Origin: Chryseobacterium sp. SORGH_AS_0447
Lineage (GTDB): Bacteria > Bacteroidota > Bacteroidia > Flavobacteriales > Weeksellaceae
Assembly: GCF_030818695.1 (NCBI RefSeq)
Contig: NZ_JAUTAR010000001.1
Location: forward strand, 3,962,501 to 4,026,500
Length of the DNA stretch: 64,000 nucleotides
Reading direction: 5' to 3'
In this document: positions 18,047-27,505 of the stretch, one piece after another
How the letters are laid out: each line of letters opens with the position of its first letter
Numbering within the stretch: the first letter of the stretch is position 1
The notes under the pieces: generated by a model
Told to the model about the DNA's origin: nothing
The model's input: the letters and a program-made list of their open reading frames with translations, nothing else
The model's database searches: none
Program-made: the position numbers and the translations under genes

Positions 18047-18172
18047 CAAAAAAACTCCTGCATTATTGATAAATACAGGAATTTAAACACTAAGGATGAA
18101 AAAAATATACTGATAAAAAGCTAAAAAGCTTAGCACCAAGCATATGAATGTATTGTTTTACGTGATTTGGTT
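18047..18172 (-). ncRNA. Candidate small RNA (about 125 nt) with own promoter and terminator
   Basis: A minus-strand -7 box TATATTTG (18179-18186) precedes it. It ends in a hairpin TCCTGTATT/AATGCAGGA (one G-U pair, 18056-18080) and seven T. Inside is GCTAAGCTTTTTAGC, and a 17-codon frame MLGAKLFSFLSVYFFHP is possible. No known family recognised. Confidence 0.45.
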
Positions 18173-18178
18173 CTGAAG

Positions 18179-18186
18179 CAAATATA
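18179..18186 (-). promoter_or_regulatory. Promoter -7 element of the 18-kb small RNA unit
   Basis: TATATTTG on the minus strand. Confidence 0.5.
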
Positions 18187-18225
18187 CAAATTTATAAATC
18201 ACTTTTAATAGAATTATAAAAAATT

Positions 18226-18750
18226 TTATAAAAATTTTTTATCTGTTTGATTTTCAATAGGTAATTGCATTAGATAATCGTCCATTACAAAACCGTTGCC
18301 GATATCGAAAACCCCTTTGTCATATACGCTGAAGCCTTGGGATTCGTAGAAATTCCTCGCCGGATTATATTTGTTAACGTTCAGAATAATTCTTTCATCA
18401 CCATATTCGGCCACTTTCTCCTTCAAAAATTCAAGACCATACTTCCCTATGCCCTTTCCTTTGCTTTCCGGAACCAGATAAATCCTGTGGAGTTTTGTCG
18501 TCCTTTCCTCATAGTCGTTTTCATATCCGATAAAGCCTGCAAATACACCATCACTTTCATCCTTAATTAAATAATAATGATACCGAGGATTCTGCAGCTG
18601 TTCTGCAATTTCTGATGCAGAATACATCGTGGAAAGCATATATTCCATCTGTTCACCGGACAGAATTTCTGCATATGCATTTTCCCATGATCTTCTGGCG
18701 AGATCCTGAATAGCCGGAATATCTTTTTCTGTCGCTTTTACCATTTCCAT
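18226..18750 (-). CDS. GNAT family N-acetyltransferase
   Basis: 174 aa from ATG 18750. GNAT fold: VKATEKDIPAIQDLARRSWENAY (strand 1/helix 1), FAGFIGY (strand 4), LHRIYLVPESKGKGIGKYGLEFL (acetyl-CoA loop RxxGxG-like, residues about 100-120), NKYNPARNFYESQGF (motif B). Closest in build to small-molecule or ribosomal-protein N-acetyltransferases; the substrate is not predictable. The frame is open to 18792, but a minus-strand TATTTTTG box at 18771-18778 makes the inner ATG the likely start. Confidence 0.85.
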   Translation of the reverse strand: MEMVKATEKDIPAIQDLARRSWENAYAEILSGEQMEYMLSTMYSASEIAEQLQNPRYHYYLIKDESDGVFAGFIGYENDYEERTTKLHRIYLVPESKGKGIGKYGLEFLKEKVAEYGDERIILNVNKYNPARNFYESQGFSVYDKGVFDIGNGFVMDDYLMQLPIENQTDKKFL

Positions 18751-18770
18751 AATTCCAATGATTTTAAATT

Positions 18771-18778
18771 CAAAAATA
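18771..18778 (-). promoter_or_regulatory. Promoter -7 element for GNAT gene
   Basis: TATTTTTG on the minus strand, 21 bp upstream of ATG 18750. Confidence 0.5.
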
Positions 18779-18850
18779 AAGGTGAAAAGCATTCAACCTT
18801 TCACCTTTTTATCATACAATTTTTAGTCTGGTACCAAACTGAAATTTCTT

Positions 18851-19723
18851 TTAAATGTTTGCCATTTCGGCTTTTATTTTAGCATAAAGGTTTTCAGAAG
18901 CAGGAACCAACGGCAATCGCAAATAATTTTTAACGATCCCTTTTTCCGTTAGAACCGCTTTAATTCCACATGGGTTTCCTTCTGCAAAAATAAGTCTCGT
19001 AATGTCTACCAGCTTATTGTGGATTTCGTATGCTTCATTTACCTTACCGTCAAAAGCCAGCTGAACCATCGTCGAAAACTCTTTCGGATAAGCCTGGGCA
19101 ATTACTGAAATTACTCCGTTTCCTCCGGCCAGTGTTACCGGAAGTGTATATTCGTCATCTCCGGATACCAGATTAAAGCCTTCCGGTTTCTTTCTTAAAA
19201 TATCAAAATACTGAAGAATATTCGGTGCCGCTTCTTTAATCAGGAACAAATTCGGGAATTCGTTTGCCAGGCGTAAAGTGGTTTCCGCTTCAATATTCTG
19301 CCCTGTTCTCGAAGGAACATTATAGATGATAATATTCTTGCCTGTGGAAGCCAATGCTTTATAATGCTGATACAGGCCTTCCTGATTGGGTTTGTTGTAG
19401 TATGGAGATACAGAAAGTACAGCTTCAAACGCCGATAAGTCTGTTTCTTCGATCTGTTTCTTTACTTCAAGAGTATTGTTTCCGCCAATTCCCAACACCA
19501 GGGGAACGCGTTTACTATTAACTTTAATGATATGCTCAATTACCTGCTTCTTCTCTTCAGCAGAAAGCGTTGCCGCCTCCGCTGTAGTTCCCAGCACTAC
19601 TAAATAATTGGTTCCGTTTTCGATGTTATAATCCACTAATCTGGTGAGACTGTCGAAATCTACGGATAAATCTTCATTAAAGGGTGTTACCAGCGCAACA
19701 CCTACTCCTTTTAAAATGCTCAT
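18851..19723 (-). CDS. dapA: 4-hydroxy-tetrahydrodipicolinate synthase
   Basis: 290 aa TIM barrel. It condenses pyruvate with aspartate semialdehyde in lysine/diaminopimelate synthesis, cytoplasm. Active-site residues visible: Thr46-Thr47 (VLGTTAEAATL), Tyr109 (SPYYNKP), Tyr134 (IIYNVPSRTG) and the Schiff-base Lys163 (LFLIKEAAPN). The usual GTTGES loop reads GTTAEA here. Single gene on the minus strand. Confidence 0.94.
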   Translation of the reverse strand: MSILKGVGVALVTPFNEDLSVDFDSLTRLVDYNIENGTNYLVVLGTTAEAATLSAEEKKQVIEHIIKVNSKRVPLVLGIGGNNTLEVKKQIEETDLSAFEAVLSVSPYYNKPNQEGLYQHYKALASTGKNIIIYNVPSRTGQNIEAETTLRLANEFPNLFLIKEAAPNILQYFDILRKKPEGFNLVSGDDEYTLPVTLAGGNGVISVIAQAYPKEFSTMVQLAFDGKVNEAYEIHNKLVDITRLIFAEGNPCGIKAVLTEKGIVKNYLRLPLVPASENLYAKIKAEMANI

Positions 19724-19805
19724 CTGTTAGAATTAATTTTCGCCAAATTTAATAATTTACGGTAAGAATTTCTAATAATTACTAATGTTTTATTATACAT
19801 ATAAT

Positions 19806-19813
19806 TATATTTG
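19806..19813 (+). promoter_or_regulatory. Promoter -7 element for the nucleotidase-porZ-recO operon
   Basis: TATATTTG on the plus strand, 75 bp before ATG 19888. No later promoter is visible before recO. Confidence 0.55.
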
Positions 19814-19887
19814 CATATACTAAAAGACAGAATGAAACCGCCCCGGAAAAATCTGCGGCGGACATCTGTAACGATAATCTGCTGTAT

Positions 19888-20655
19888 ATGAAAAATAAAT
19901 TCTTGTTATTAGGAATTGCCCTGGCTGCACTATCCGGCTGTAAGACGGCTTCATCAGCCTCTTCCATGCATCTTGGAAAAGTGGAGATCCGGAAGAATAT
20001 TTCTATTAATAATGAGCTAAAGAATGATGAGGAGTTTGTAAAAACAATTGCCCCCTATAAACAGAAGCTGGACAAGGAAATGAACCAGAAGATCTCCCAT
20101 ACCAATGTGGATCTTACAAAACAGGGCGACAATAGTAACCTAGGTAATCTTTTAGCAGATTATACCTTCGACGGGGCTGATGAATGGGCAAAAAAAAATC
20201 TGCAGAAAAATGTAGATGCAGCGCTGATCAATATCGGCGGGATCCGTACAACCATCGGTAAAGGCGATATTCTACTGAAAAGCGTATTTGAAGTAATGCC
20301 TTTTGAAAATGAAGTGATTATCGTAAAAATGAAAGGCACCGATCTTCAGGGGCTTTTCGATTATTATGCAGAACATCAGGTAAATAATCCGGTTTCTCAT
20401 TTATATATTGAAACCAACAACGGACAGCTTACCAAAACGCTGGTTAATGGAAAAGCAGTATATCCTGATCAGGAATATTACATTGCCACATCTGATTACC
20501 TGGCTTTAGGCGGGGATAATATGAAATTTTTCTCCAAAGGACAGATGATCCCGACGGGAATTAAATTAAGGGATCTTTTTATCGATTATTTCAGAAAAAG
20601 TCCTGAGGTGGTTCCCAATACAGATGTTCGTTTAAATTTTATCGGTAAGAAATAA
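19888..20655 (+). CDS. 5'-nucleotidase C-terminal domain lipoprotein
   Basis: 255 aa. Lipoprotein signal MKNKFLLLGIALAALSGCKT with the lipobox Cys at about 18. The rest is the substrate-binding C-terminal domain of UshA-type 5'-nucleotidases: NSNLGNLLADY, ALINIGGIRTTI (the N-x-G-x-R block), MPFENEVIIVKMKG, YYIATSDYLALGGDN. It has no metallophosphatase domain of its own. That domain is encoded by the next gene, whose ATG overlaps this stop by one base. Together they would form a two-subunit nucleotidase in the envelope. Confidence 0.88.
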   Translation: MKNKFLLLGIALAALSGCKTASSASSMHLGKVEIRKNISINNELKNDEEFVKTIAPYKQKLDKEMNQKISHTNVDLTKQGDNSNLGNLLADYTFDGADEWAKKNLQKNVDAALINIGGIRTTIGKGDILLKSVFEVMPFENEVIIVKMKGTDLQGLFDYYAEHQVNNPVSHLYIETNNGQLTKTLVNGKAVYPDQEYYIATSDYLALGGDNMKFFSKGQMIPTGIKLRDLFIDYFRKSPEVVPNTDVRLNFIGKK

Positions 20656-21605
20656 TGGATAGAAAAAGTTTTTTAAAAGCAATAGGTGGCGGAACTCTGG
20701 CAATGGCTTTGGCTCCGAATATGATGATGGCGGAAGAGCTGAAGATCATCGATCTTAAATCCGCAAATAAACTGACCATTCTTCATACCAATGACCAGCA
20801 CAGCAGAATAGAACCTTTTGATGAAAGCTATACCAAAAATCCCAACCAGGGAGGTTTTGCCAGAAGGGCCAGCCTGATCCAGCAGATCAGAAGCCAGGAG
20901 CCGAATCTTCTGCTTTTGGATTCCGGGGATATTTTTCAGGGAACGCCTTATTTCAACTTTTTCGGAGGAGAACTGGAATTTAAGCTGATGTCCATGATGA
21001 AGTACGACGCTTCCACCATGGGAAATCATGATTTTGACAACGGCCTGAACGGATTCTTAAAAGTACTTCCGAACGCTCAATTCCCTTTTATCTGTTCCAA
21101 CTACGATTTTAAAAACACCGTATTGGATGGTAAAACTTCACTTTATAAGATCTTCAATAAAAACGGAATCAAGGTAGGAATTTTTGGAGTAGGAATTCAA
21201 CTGGAGGGGCTCGTAGGGAAAAAGCAGTATGGAGAAACCGTATATTCGGATCCGGTAGAGGTAGCACAACATTATTCCGATTTCCTTAAAAACGAACAGA
21301 AATGTGATCTTGTGATCTGCCTTTCACACATCGGCTACGATTACAAAGACGAACCCAATAAAATAAGCGATAAGATTCTGGCTTCCAAAACGGAAAATAT
21401 AGATCTTATTCTTGGCGGCCATACCCATACTTTTTTACCGGAACCCCAGACGTTTACCAACAGAGCAGGTAAAAATGTTCTGGTAAACCAGGTAGGATGG
21501 GCAGGGCTTCTACTGGGCAGGATCGATTTCTTTTTTGATTCAGATAAAAACATAAACCATATTTCCTGGAACAACCAGGTCATTGACAGCAGCATAATAG
21601 CATAA
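20655..21605 (+). CDS. 5'-nucleotidase metallophosphatase subunit (UshA N-domain)
   Basis: 316 aa. N-terminal export signal MDRKSFLKAIGGGTLAMALAPNMMMAEE, Tat-like in shape but with DRK and no RR pair. Metallophosphatase motifs: TILHTNDQHSRI (D-x-H), LLLDSGDIFQG (GD), TMGNHDFDNG (GNHD), LSHIGYDYK, LGGHTHTFL (GHTH). Hydrolyses nucleotide 5'-phosphates or related esters with two metal ions. The substrate-binding domain is the upstream gene. PorZ starts 2 bp downstream. Confidence 0.9.
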   Translation: MDRKSFLKAIGGGTLAMALAPNMMMAEELKIIDLKSANKLTILHTNDQHSRIEPFDESYTKNPNQGGFARRASLIQQIRSQEPNLLLLDSGDIFQGTPYFNFFGGELEFKLMSMMKYDASTMGNHDFDNGLNGFLKVLPNAQFPFICSNYDFKNTVLDGKTSLYKIFNKNGIKVGIFGVGIQLEGLVGKKQYGETVYSDPVEVAQHYSDFLKNEQKCDLVICLSHIGYDYKDEPNKISDKILASKTENIDLILGGHTHTFLPEPQTFTNRAGKNVLVNQVGWAGLLLGRIDFFFDSDKNINHISWNNQVIDSSIIA

Positions 21606-21607
21606 GC

Positions 21608-23893
21608 ATGAAAAAACTCTCTTTAATTTCTCTTGGTATTTTAGCATCCCTGCACGTTGCAAATGCACAGACCATTTCTTCAAAAAAATGGGCCGACTTA
21701 TTTTCTTACAATAATGTCCTGGCCATGAAGGAAGATAATGGAAAAATAGTTGCAGCAGCAGAAAGCGGAATTTTTTATTATACCATTTCCACAGGCGAAA
21801 TTACCAAGCTGTCCAAAGCGAACGGCCTGCATGAAGTTAAGATTTCAGCTTTTGATTATAATCCCCAAACCAAAATCGGTCTGGTGGGCTATCAGAATGG
21901 ATCCATGGATGTAATTACTCCTGACGGCGTTACTTATGTGGTGGATATTCCTATTGCAACAGGATATAACGGGAGCAAAAAAATCAACCATATTTCCATT
22001 ACGGGAGACCTGGCTGTAATTTCTGTGGGATATGGGGTTTCTATTTTCGATTTAAAGAAAAAAGAGTTTAAAGATTCGGCATTTTTCTTATCAGGGGGTG
22101 TCTATGAAGCCAGTAATGAAGCAACAATCTTCGGAACAAAGGCCTATTCCGTTACCAATACAGGCTTAAAAAGCCATGAGATGAATACCACCTTCCCAGT
22201 TTATACTACATGGACAACGGAAATGGCAGGTTCATTCAAACATATTGATTCAGAAGGGGTGTTAAGTTTTTCATCTGCCAATACTGCTTATGTATCAAAT
22301 GGCGGAGCTCCGACGCAGATTGCGCAGTCCTTTACGGATGTACATGATGTGGTAGTAACTGCCGGCAATATCGTCGTTACCGATCTCACCAGAGTCTATA
22401 CCTTCAATACCAACGGAACATTTAATAATAATGTTACTTTCGGAGAAGAATGCAATACGGCCATTAAGGTCGGGAGCAGTGTGTATGGAGGAAGCATCAT
22501 GTCGGGGATAAAAAACGAAGGCGGAAATTCTTTCAGACCGGACGGACCCTATTTAAATTTTGCTTACAAACTGAGTGTTTATGGCGATAACCAGATTTTG
22601 GTTTCCACAGGAGCAAGGGAAAGCAGGTTCAATACTGCCGTTTCTAATTTAAAAAACCCTGGGTTCTACTATTTTAATGGAATGGAATGGATCCATCCTA
22701 CTTATTTTAAACCCAATACCAATATATTTAACGTACTGGATGTAGTCTCTGATCCGGTAAATCCAAACGATGTATTTTTCACCAATTATATGCTTGACGG
22801 AACCCGAGGCGTATATAAGATGAAATATGATCCGGGCAGTAAAGATTTTGTATTTAATAAAAGATATAATCTTGGAACAGATGACGGTTCTGCGAGACGT
22901 CCTGTCGGACTGACATTTGATGACGTAAATAACCTGTTTGTAACCATCGCATTTTCTAATGACGGACCTTCATTCGGGCCATATACCGCAGTTGGCGCTT
23001 ATGACAGGGCAACCGATGATTTCCTGATCAGAAACACTACTCAAAGTTTCGGGGTAGCACAAAAACCTCTTTATTATGAAGGGCTCCTTTGGATCCCAAC
23101 TCCGAGGGTTAATAACTTCATTGCATACGACGCAAAAAAAACCGTTAATACGTCTGATGATAAAGATTATATATTAACACAGGCAAACGGCTTTGCCCCA
23201 ACTTCCGGAGGTACCATCTCCGTAGCCATCGATAAATCCGGTGATGCGTGGATCGGCGGTGATATCGGATTACGAGTATTGCCGAATGCAGTGACTGCAG
23301 TAAAGACACCTGCAACCGCTAAAGTAGAGCCAATCATCATTGAGCAGAACGGATTAGGAGAAGAACTTTTCAGGGACGGACAGATCTTACAGATCGAAGT
23401 GGATGCCGGAGACCACAAATGGGTTTCTGTAGACGGCGGAGGTGTTTATTACCTATCTGCAGACGGCCAGCAGACCATTAAGCATTTCACCAAAGAAAAT
23501 TCTCCGCTTCCTACCAATACCATTACCGATATAAAAGTTGACAGGAAAACCGGGAAAGTTTATTTTGCTTCCTATGACGGAATTGTAACGTATCAGGGGG
23601 ATGTTTCGGATGTAACTTCGGATTTCGGAAATGTTCTTGTCTATCCCAACCCGGTGGTGTATTCCAATTTTAAGGGGAAAGTTACCATCAAAGGACTGGC
23701 GGAAGTTACCAACATCAGAATCGCTGACGCTACAGGAAATGTAGTTCATTCGGCAGTAGCAAGAGGAGGATATTATGAATGGGATCTTAATAATCAGCGG
23801 GGACAGCGCGTCGCTTCCGGGGTTTATTTCGTGTTGATGACCAATGAGGACGGCAGTGATAAAGCAACGGCAAAGATCGCTGTGGTAAATTAA
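21608..23893 (+). CDS. porZ: Type IX secretion system protein PorZ
   Basis: 761 aa: signal peptide (MKKLSLISLGILASLHVANAQ), then SSKKWADLFSYNNVLAMKEDNGKIVAAAESGIFYY, which is the PorZ start. Two or three beta-propeller modules follow (GLWIPTPR, DAWIGGDIGLRV, HKWVSVDGGGVYYL, KVYFASYDGIVTYQG). The C-terminal T9SS sorting domain is VYPNPVVYSNFKGKVTIKGLAEVTNIRI..GVYFVLMTN. PorZ sits at the cell surface and delivers anionic LPS for attachment of T9SS cargo. The porZ-recO order is common in the phylum. Cargo encoded in this window: 1-1718 and 45310. Confidence 0.9.
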   Translation: MKKLSLISLGILASLHVANAQTISSKKWADLFSYNNVLAMKEDNGKIVAAAESGIFYYTISTGEITKLSKANGLHEVKISAFDYNPQTKIGLVGYQNGSMDVITPDGVTYVVDIPIATGYNGSKKINHISITGDLAVISVGYGVSIFDLKKKEFKDSAFFLSGGVYEASNEATIFGTKAYSVTNTGLKSHEMNTTFPVYTTWTTEMAGSFKHIDSEGVLSFSSANTAYVSNGGAPTQIAQSFTDVHDVVVTAGNIVVTDLTRVYTFNTNGTFNNNVTFGEECNTAIKVGSSVYGGSIMSGIKNEGGNSFRPDGPYLNFAYKLSVYGDNQILVSTGARESRFNTAVSNLKNPGFYYFNGMEWIHPTYFKPNTNIFNVLDVVSDPVNPNDVFFTNYMLDGTRGVYKMKYDPGSKDFVFNKRYNLGTDDGSARRPVGLTFDDVNNLFVTIAFSNDGPSFGPYTAVGAYDRATDDFLIRNTTQSFGVAQKPLYYEGLLWIPTPRVNNFIAYDAKKTVNTSDDKDYILTQANGFAPTSGGTISVAIDKSGDAWIGGDIGLRVLPNAVTAVKTPATAKVEPIIIEQNGLGEELFRDGQILQIEVDAGDHKWVSVDGGGVYYLSADGQQTIKHFTKENSPLPTNTITDIKVDRKTGKVYFASYDGIVTYQGDVSDVTSDFGNVLVYPNPVVYSNFKGKVTIKGLAEVTNIRIADATGNVVHSAVARGGYYEWDLNNQRGQRVASGVYFVLMTNEDGSDKATAKIAVVN

Positions 23894-24580
23894 ATGAATT
23901 CACAGAACGGATTTTTATTATCTTATATAAAATATGGTGAAAACGATGCCGTGCTGCATTGTTTTACTGAAGAAGACGGGTTTCAGTCTTATTTTTTAAA
24001 AGGAATTTATACCAAGAAAAATAAGAAAAAGGCCCTTCTTCTGCCATTGAGCAAACTCAGCTTTTCTTTAAACCCGCTGAAAGGAAACGGGATCCAGACG
24101 ATTTCAAAATTTGAGATGGTCAAAAGCAACGATATCTACATGGATATCCGGTGCAATACCGTGGTGTTTTTTATTTCAGATTTCCTGAATCAGAATTTGA
24201 GGCATGAAAATAAAAACCATACGATTTTTTTCTGTCTGGAGGAATTTATCGACGAGCTGCAGAACCGGAATTACCAGTCGCACCTTATTTTTTTAGTCAA
24301 AATCCTGAAAATTCAAGGGGTGGCACCACTTATCGGTAGCGGCATCTACCTTGACCCGGAAACCGGAACATTTACTTCCGAAAGCATGCACCAGCTGTTT
24401 ACTGCGGAAATTTCTGAGGTATGGAAAAGTATCCTTACGGCAGAAACTCCCTACCATACAAGAATTCCTTCCCGGTTACGGAAAGACTTTTTAGACAGCA
24501 TCCTTGTCTATTATCATTATCATATCACCGAATTTAAGATTCCTACATCCCTAGAGGTAATCCAGCAGATCTTTGAGTGA
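23894..24580 (+). CDS. recO: DNA repair protein RecO
   Basis: 228 aa. N-terminal OB fold (NGFLLSYIKYGENDAVLHCFTEEDGFQSYFLKGI), then the helical C-terminal part (HLIFLVKILKIQGVAPLIG). It helps RecR load RecA on single-stranded DNA in the RecFOR pathway. The Cys4 zinc site of some RecO proteins is not present. Its ATG directly abuts the porZ stop codon, so translation is probably coupled. Confidence 0.9.
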   Translation: MNSQNGFLLSYIKYGENDAVLHCFTEEDGFQSYFLKGIYTKKNKKKALLLPLSKLSFSLNPLKGNGIQTISKFEMVKSNDIYMDIRCNTVVFFISDFLNQNLRHENKNHTIFFCLEEFIDELQNRNYQSHLIFLVKILKIQGVAPLIGSGIYLDPETGTFTSESMHQLFTAEISEVWKSILTAETPYHTRIPSRLRKDFLDSILVYYHYHITEFKIPTSLEVIQQIFE

Positions 24581-24597
24581 GACCGTTTACTAATATT

Positions 24598-27264
24598 TTA
24601 CTTCTTTTCCGGTGCTGATTTTTCCGGCATTTCGGTTTCAGATTCTGCGATTTGTTTTTTGGAAAATCTTGGCATCAGGATTTTAGCAATCAGCCCGGTC
24701 CAGCCTGTTTGATGCGAGGCTCCTACCCCACGGCCGTTATCTCCGTGAAAGTATTCGTAAAACAGGATATAATCCTTAAAATCCGGATCTGTCTGAAATC
24801 TTGGATACTGTCCGTTAAAAGGCCTTTTACCATTTTCATCCATTAAAAACAATCCGGATAATCTTTTGCTTAAAGCATCCGCAATTTCATCCAGGTTTGA
24901 ATATTTTCCGCTTCCGGTAGGAAATTCCACCAGAAAATCCGGGCTGTAATAGAAGAAAAAGCGCTGCAGGCTTTCGATGATTAAAAAATTAATCGGAAAC
25001 CAGATCGGTCCGCGCCAGTTGCTGTTGCCGCCGAACAGTCCGCTGTCACTTTCAGCAGGAGTATATTTTACAGTGTAGTCCGTTCCGTTCAGTTGTAACG
25101 TATAAGGGTTTTCTTCGTATTCTTTGGACAAGGCCCGAACGCCGAAGTCGCTTAAAAACTGGTTTGGATCCAGCATTCTGCTCAGCAGTCTTTTTAATCG
25201 GTGTCCACGTAGCAGGGAAAGCAAGTGCTTGGAATCGTCGCCTTTCACATCCCAATGGGATACCAATGCCGCCAGTTCCGGTTTGTTTTCCAATACCCAG
25301 TTCATTCTTGCTTTAAAATTAGGCAACTTTTCAATCATTTCATCATCGATCACCTCAACGGCAAACATCGGAATCAGGCCGACGATCGTCCGCAATTTCA
25401 GATACATATGGCTGCCGTCGTTTGAAGCAATGGCATCGTAGAAGAATTCATCCTGCTCATCCCAAAGGCTGAAACATTCATCGCCCATATTGTCGAGGGA
25501 ATTCGCAATCGCAAGGAAATGCTCGAAGAACTTCATGGCCATTTCTTCGTAGATGTTGTTGTAAAGTGCCAACTCAAGGGCTATCCTCATCATATTGAGG
25601 GCAAACATGGCCATCCAGCTTGTTCCGTCGGATTGTTCCAGATGTTCTCCGTTCGGAAGCGGCGCATTCCGGTCGAAAGCACCGATGTTATCAAGCCCGA
25701 GAAATCCGCCTTCGAAGATATTGTTACCGTTTTTATCTTTTTTATTTACCCACCACGTAAAATTCATCAGCAGCTTCTGGAACGCACTTTCCAGGAATTC
25801 AAGATCGGGCTTTTCCTTCAGGTATTCATCAATTTTAAAAACCCGGAATACTGCCCAGGCGTGAACCGGTGGATTAACGTCGCTGAAATCCCATTCATAG
25901 GCCGGAAGCTGTCCGTTCGGATGCATATACCATTCAAAAAGGAATAGTTTCAGCTGATGCTTGGCAAAATCCGGATCAATCAGTGAAAAGCTGATGGTAT
26001 GAAAAGCCAGATCCCAGGTTGCATACCAGGGGTACTCCCATTTATCAGGCATTGAAATAATATGCTCGTTGTTGAGGTGTTTCCAACCGGAATTTCGGAT
26101 CTGTACCCGCGATTTCGGCGGTGGAATCTCGGCTGGGTCTCCTTTCAGCCATTTTTCCACATTGTAATGATAAAACATTTTGTTCCACAGCATTCCGGCA
26201 AAGGCCTGCCGCTGGACAAGCTTTTCATCATCGCTTTGTATTCCGCACTGAATGTCGGTGTAAAATTCATCAGCTTCCTGCTGCCTTGAAGTAAAAACAG
26301 CATCAAAATCTGCAAAAGGCTGTTGTAAGTCTTTATCGGCTAGCCTGAATTCAAAAACTTTGGTCTCTTTGGCTTTAAAGTTTTCATCGATAAAAAATGC
26401 GGCTTTTGTTCCGAAATCTTTAGGATTAACTGCCTGTGAATTGCCGTTGATCACAAAATCGTTGATGCCGTCTTTGGTATATTTGGACGTATTAGGCGAC
26501 TCGTAAAGTCTTTCGTTATTGGTTTCATTATCACAAAACAATACTTTTTCAGACTGCTTTGCGTAAAGATTTTTAATTTCGAGATCTTTGTGGTTGATTT
26601 TAATGAGGGTAGCCTCCTCAGCATTCATCTGCGGTTTATAACCGTCATAGCCCCAGTTCCAGGTGTTCCGGAACCATACGGTAGGCAGTATGACCAGCGG
26701 CGCTTCCTGTTCGGATTTGTTAACGATAGTCAGCTTTATCAGAATATCGTTCTGACCTTCTTTGGCATATTCTATAAAAATATCGAAGTATTCGTTCCGG
26801 TCAAAAATTCCAGTGTCGATTAGTTCATATTCAGGTTCCTGCTTGTTGCGTTGGGCATTTGTGCGGATCAGGTCCTCATACGGAAAAGCATTCTGGGGAT
26901 ATTTATATAACATTTTCATGTAAGAATGCGTGGGTGTGGCATCCAGGTAATAAAAGTATTCCTTCACATCTTCCCCGTGATTCCCCTGCTTGTTGGAAAG
27001 TCCGAAGAACCGTTCTTTCACTATTTTATCCTGCTTGTTCCAGAATCCGACGGAGAAAACCAGCTTCTGAAGGTCGTCACAGATCCCGCAAATCCCTTCT
27101 TCCCCCCAACGGTAGGTTTTGGCTTCCGCAATATCGTGATTGGTGTAATTCCAGGCTTTGCCGTCCGGGCTGTAATCTTCCCGCACCGTACCCCATTCGC
27201 GGTTGCTGACATAAGGGCCCCATTTTTTCCAGGTAACGTCGGATAATCTTTCTTTTTCTTTCAT
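24598..27264 (-). CDS. GH63-like (MGH1-like) glucosidase, cytoplasmic
   Basis: 888 aa, no signal peptide. (alpha/alpha)6-type glycosidase of the mannosyl-oligosaccharide glucosidase/MGH1-like family. Blocks seen: WGPYVSNREWGTVREDYSPDGKAWNY near the N-terminus, WLKGDPAEIPPPKSR, MPDKWEYPWYATWDLAFHTISFSLIDPDFAK (likely acid region), EQSDGTSWMAMFALNMMRIALEL, NWRGPIWFPINFLIIESLQRF, GANHQ-like GVGASHQTGWTGLIAKI. Likely releases glucose from an alpha-glucoside. The SDR at 27506 is upstream on the same strand and could oxidise the glucose. Exact substrate unknown. Confidence 0.85.
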   Translation of the reverse strand: MKEKERLSDVTWKKWGPYVSNREWGTVREDYSPDGKAWNYTNHDIAEAKTYRWGEEGICGICDDLQKLVFSVGFWNKQDKIVKERFFGLSNKQGNHGEDVKEYFYYLDATPTHSYMKMLYKYPQNAFPYEDLIRTNAQRNKQEPEYELIDTGIFDRNEYFDIFIEYAKEGQNDILIKLTIVNKSEQEAPLVILPTVWFRNTWNWGYDGYKPQMNAEEATLIKINHKDLEIKNLYAKQSEKVLFCDNETNNERLYESPNTSKYTKDGINDFVINGNSQAVNPKDFGTKAAFFIDENFKAKETKVFEFRLADKDLQQPFADFDAVFTSRQQEADEFYTDIQCGIQSDDEKLVQRQAFAGMLWNKMFYHYNVEKWLKGDPAEIPPPKSRVQIRNSGWKHLNNEHIISMPDKWEYPWYATWDLAFHTISFSLIDPDFAKHQLKLFLFEWYMHPNGQLPAYEWDFSDVNPPVHAWAVFRVFKIDEYLKEKPDLEFLESAFQKLLMNFTWWVNKKDKNGNNIFEGGFLGLDNIGAFDRNAPLPNGEHLEQSDGTSWMAMFALNMMRIALELALYNNIYEEMAMKFFEHFLAIANSLDNMGDECFSLWDEQDEFFYDAIASNDGSHMYLKLRTIVGLIPMFAVEVIDDEMIEKLPNFKARMNWVLENKPELAALVSHWDVKGDDSKHLLSLLRGHRLKRLLSRMLDPNQFLSDFGVRALSKEYEENPYTLQLNGTDYTVKYTPAESDSGLFGGNSNWRGPIWFPINFLIIESLQRFFFYYSPDFLVEFPTGSGKYSNLDEIADALSKRLSGLFLMDENGKRPFNGQYPRFQTDPDFKDYILFYEYFHGDNGRGVGASHQTGWTGLIAKILMPRFSKKQIAESETEMPEKSAPEKK

Positions 27265-27407
27265 GCGTCAGAGGATGAATGATATTTATAATTGATGAAT
27301 GATGATTGATAAATGATGAGATGAAAGCTTTTTTAGTCTGGATATAAAAGTCACGCTTTATTTCATTTGATTTAAAATACTGCCGGTCCTGCTTTAACTG
27401 GAATGCG

Positions 27408-27505
27408 CCCCAGATTGAGCGGCCTGTCTGAGCTCTTTTTGTAAGCTCGGAAAAGCCCGGGGACAAAAAAGCGAGTAGCGAAAGCCGGAAATGTGCGTCC
27501 TAAGC
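27408..27505. repeat. Dispersed noncoding element, family A, copy 1
   Basis: GCCCCAGATTGAGCGGCCTG, then a stem (TTTTTGTAAGCTCGG.../...GGACAAAAAAG), then GTAGCGAAAGCCGGAAATG. Matches copies at 55063 and 58910 in layout: a GCCCCGATT-like head, an AACGGCATCCTTTTT-like block, an AAAAAAGAT block and GCGGAAAGCCGG. It lies between the SDR and glucosidase genes. Confidence 0.55.

Noticed and set aside
19782..19967. 61-codon minus-strand frame upstream of the nucleotidase operon
   Set aside because: Overlaps the promoter and the lipoprotein signal sequence of a solid gene on the other strand.
27021..27466. Long frames opposite and upstream of the GH63-like gene (e.g. 27077-27466)
   Set aside because: They overlap the start of a well-supported gene in another frame and include repeat DNA.
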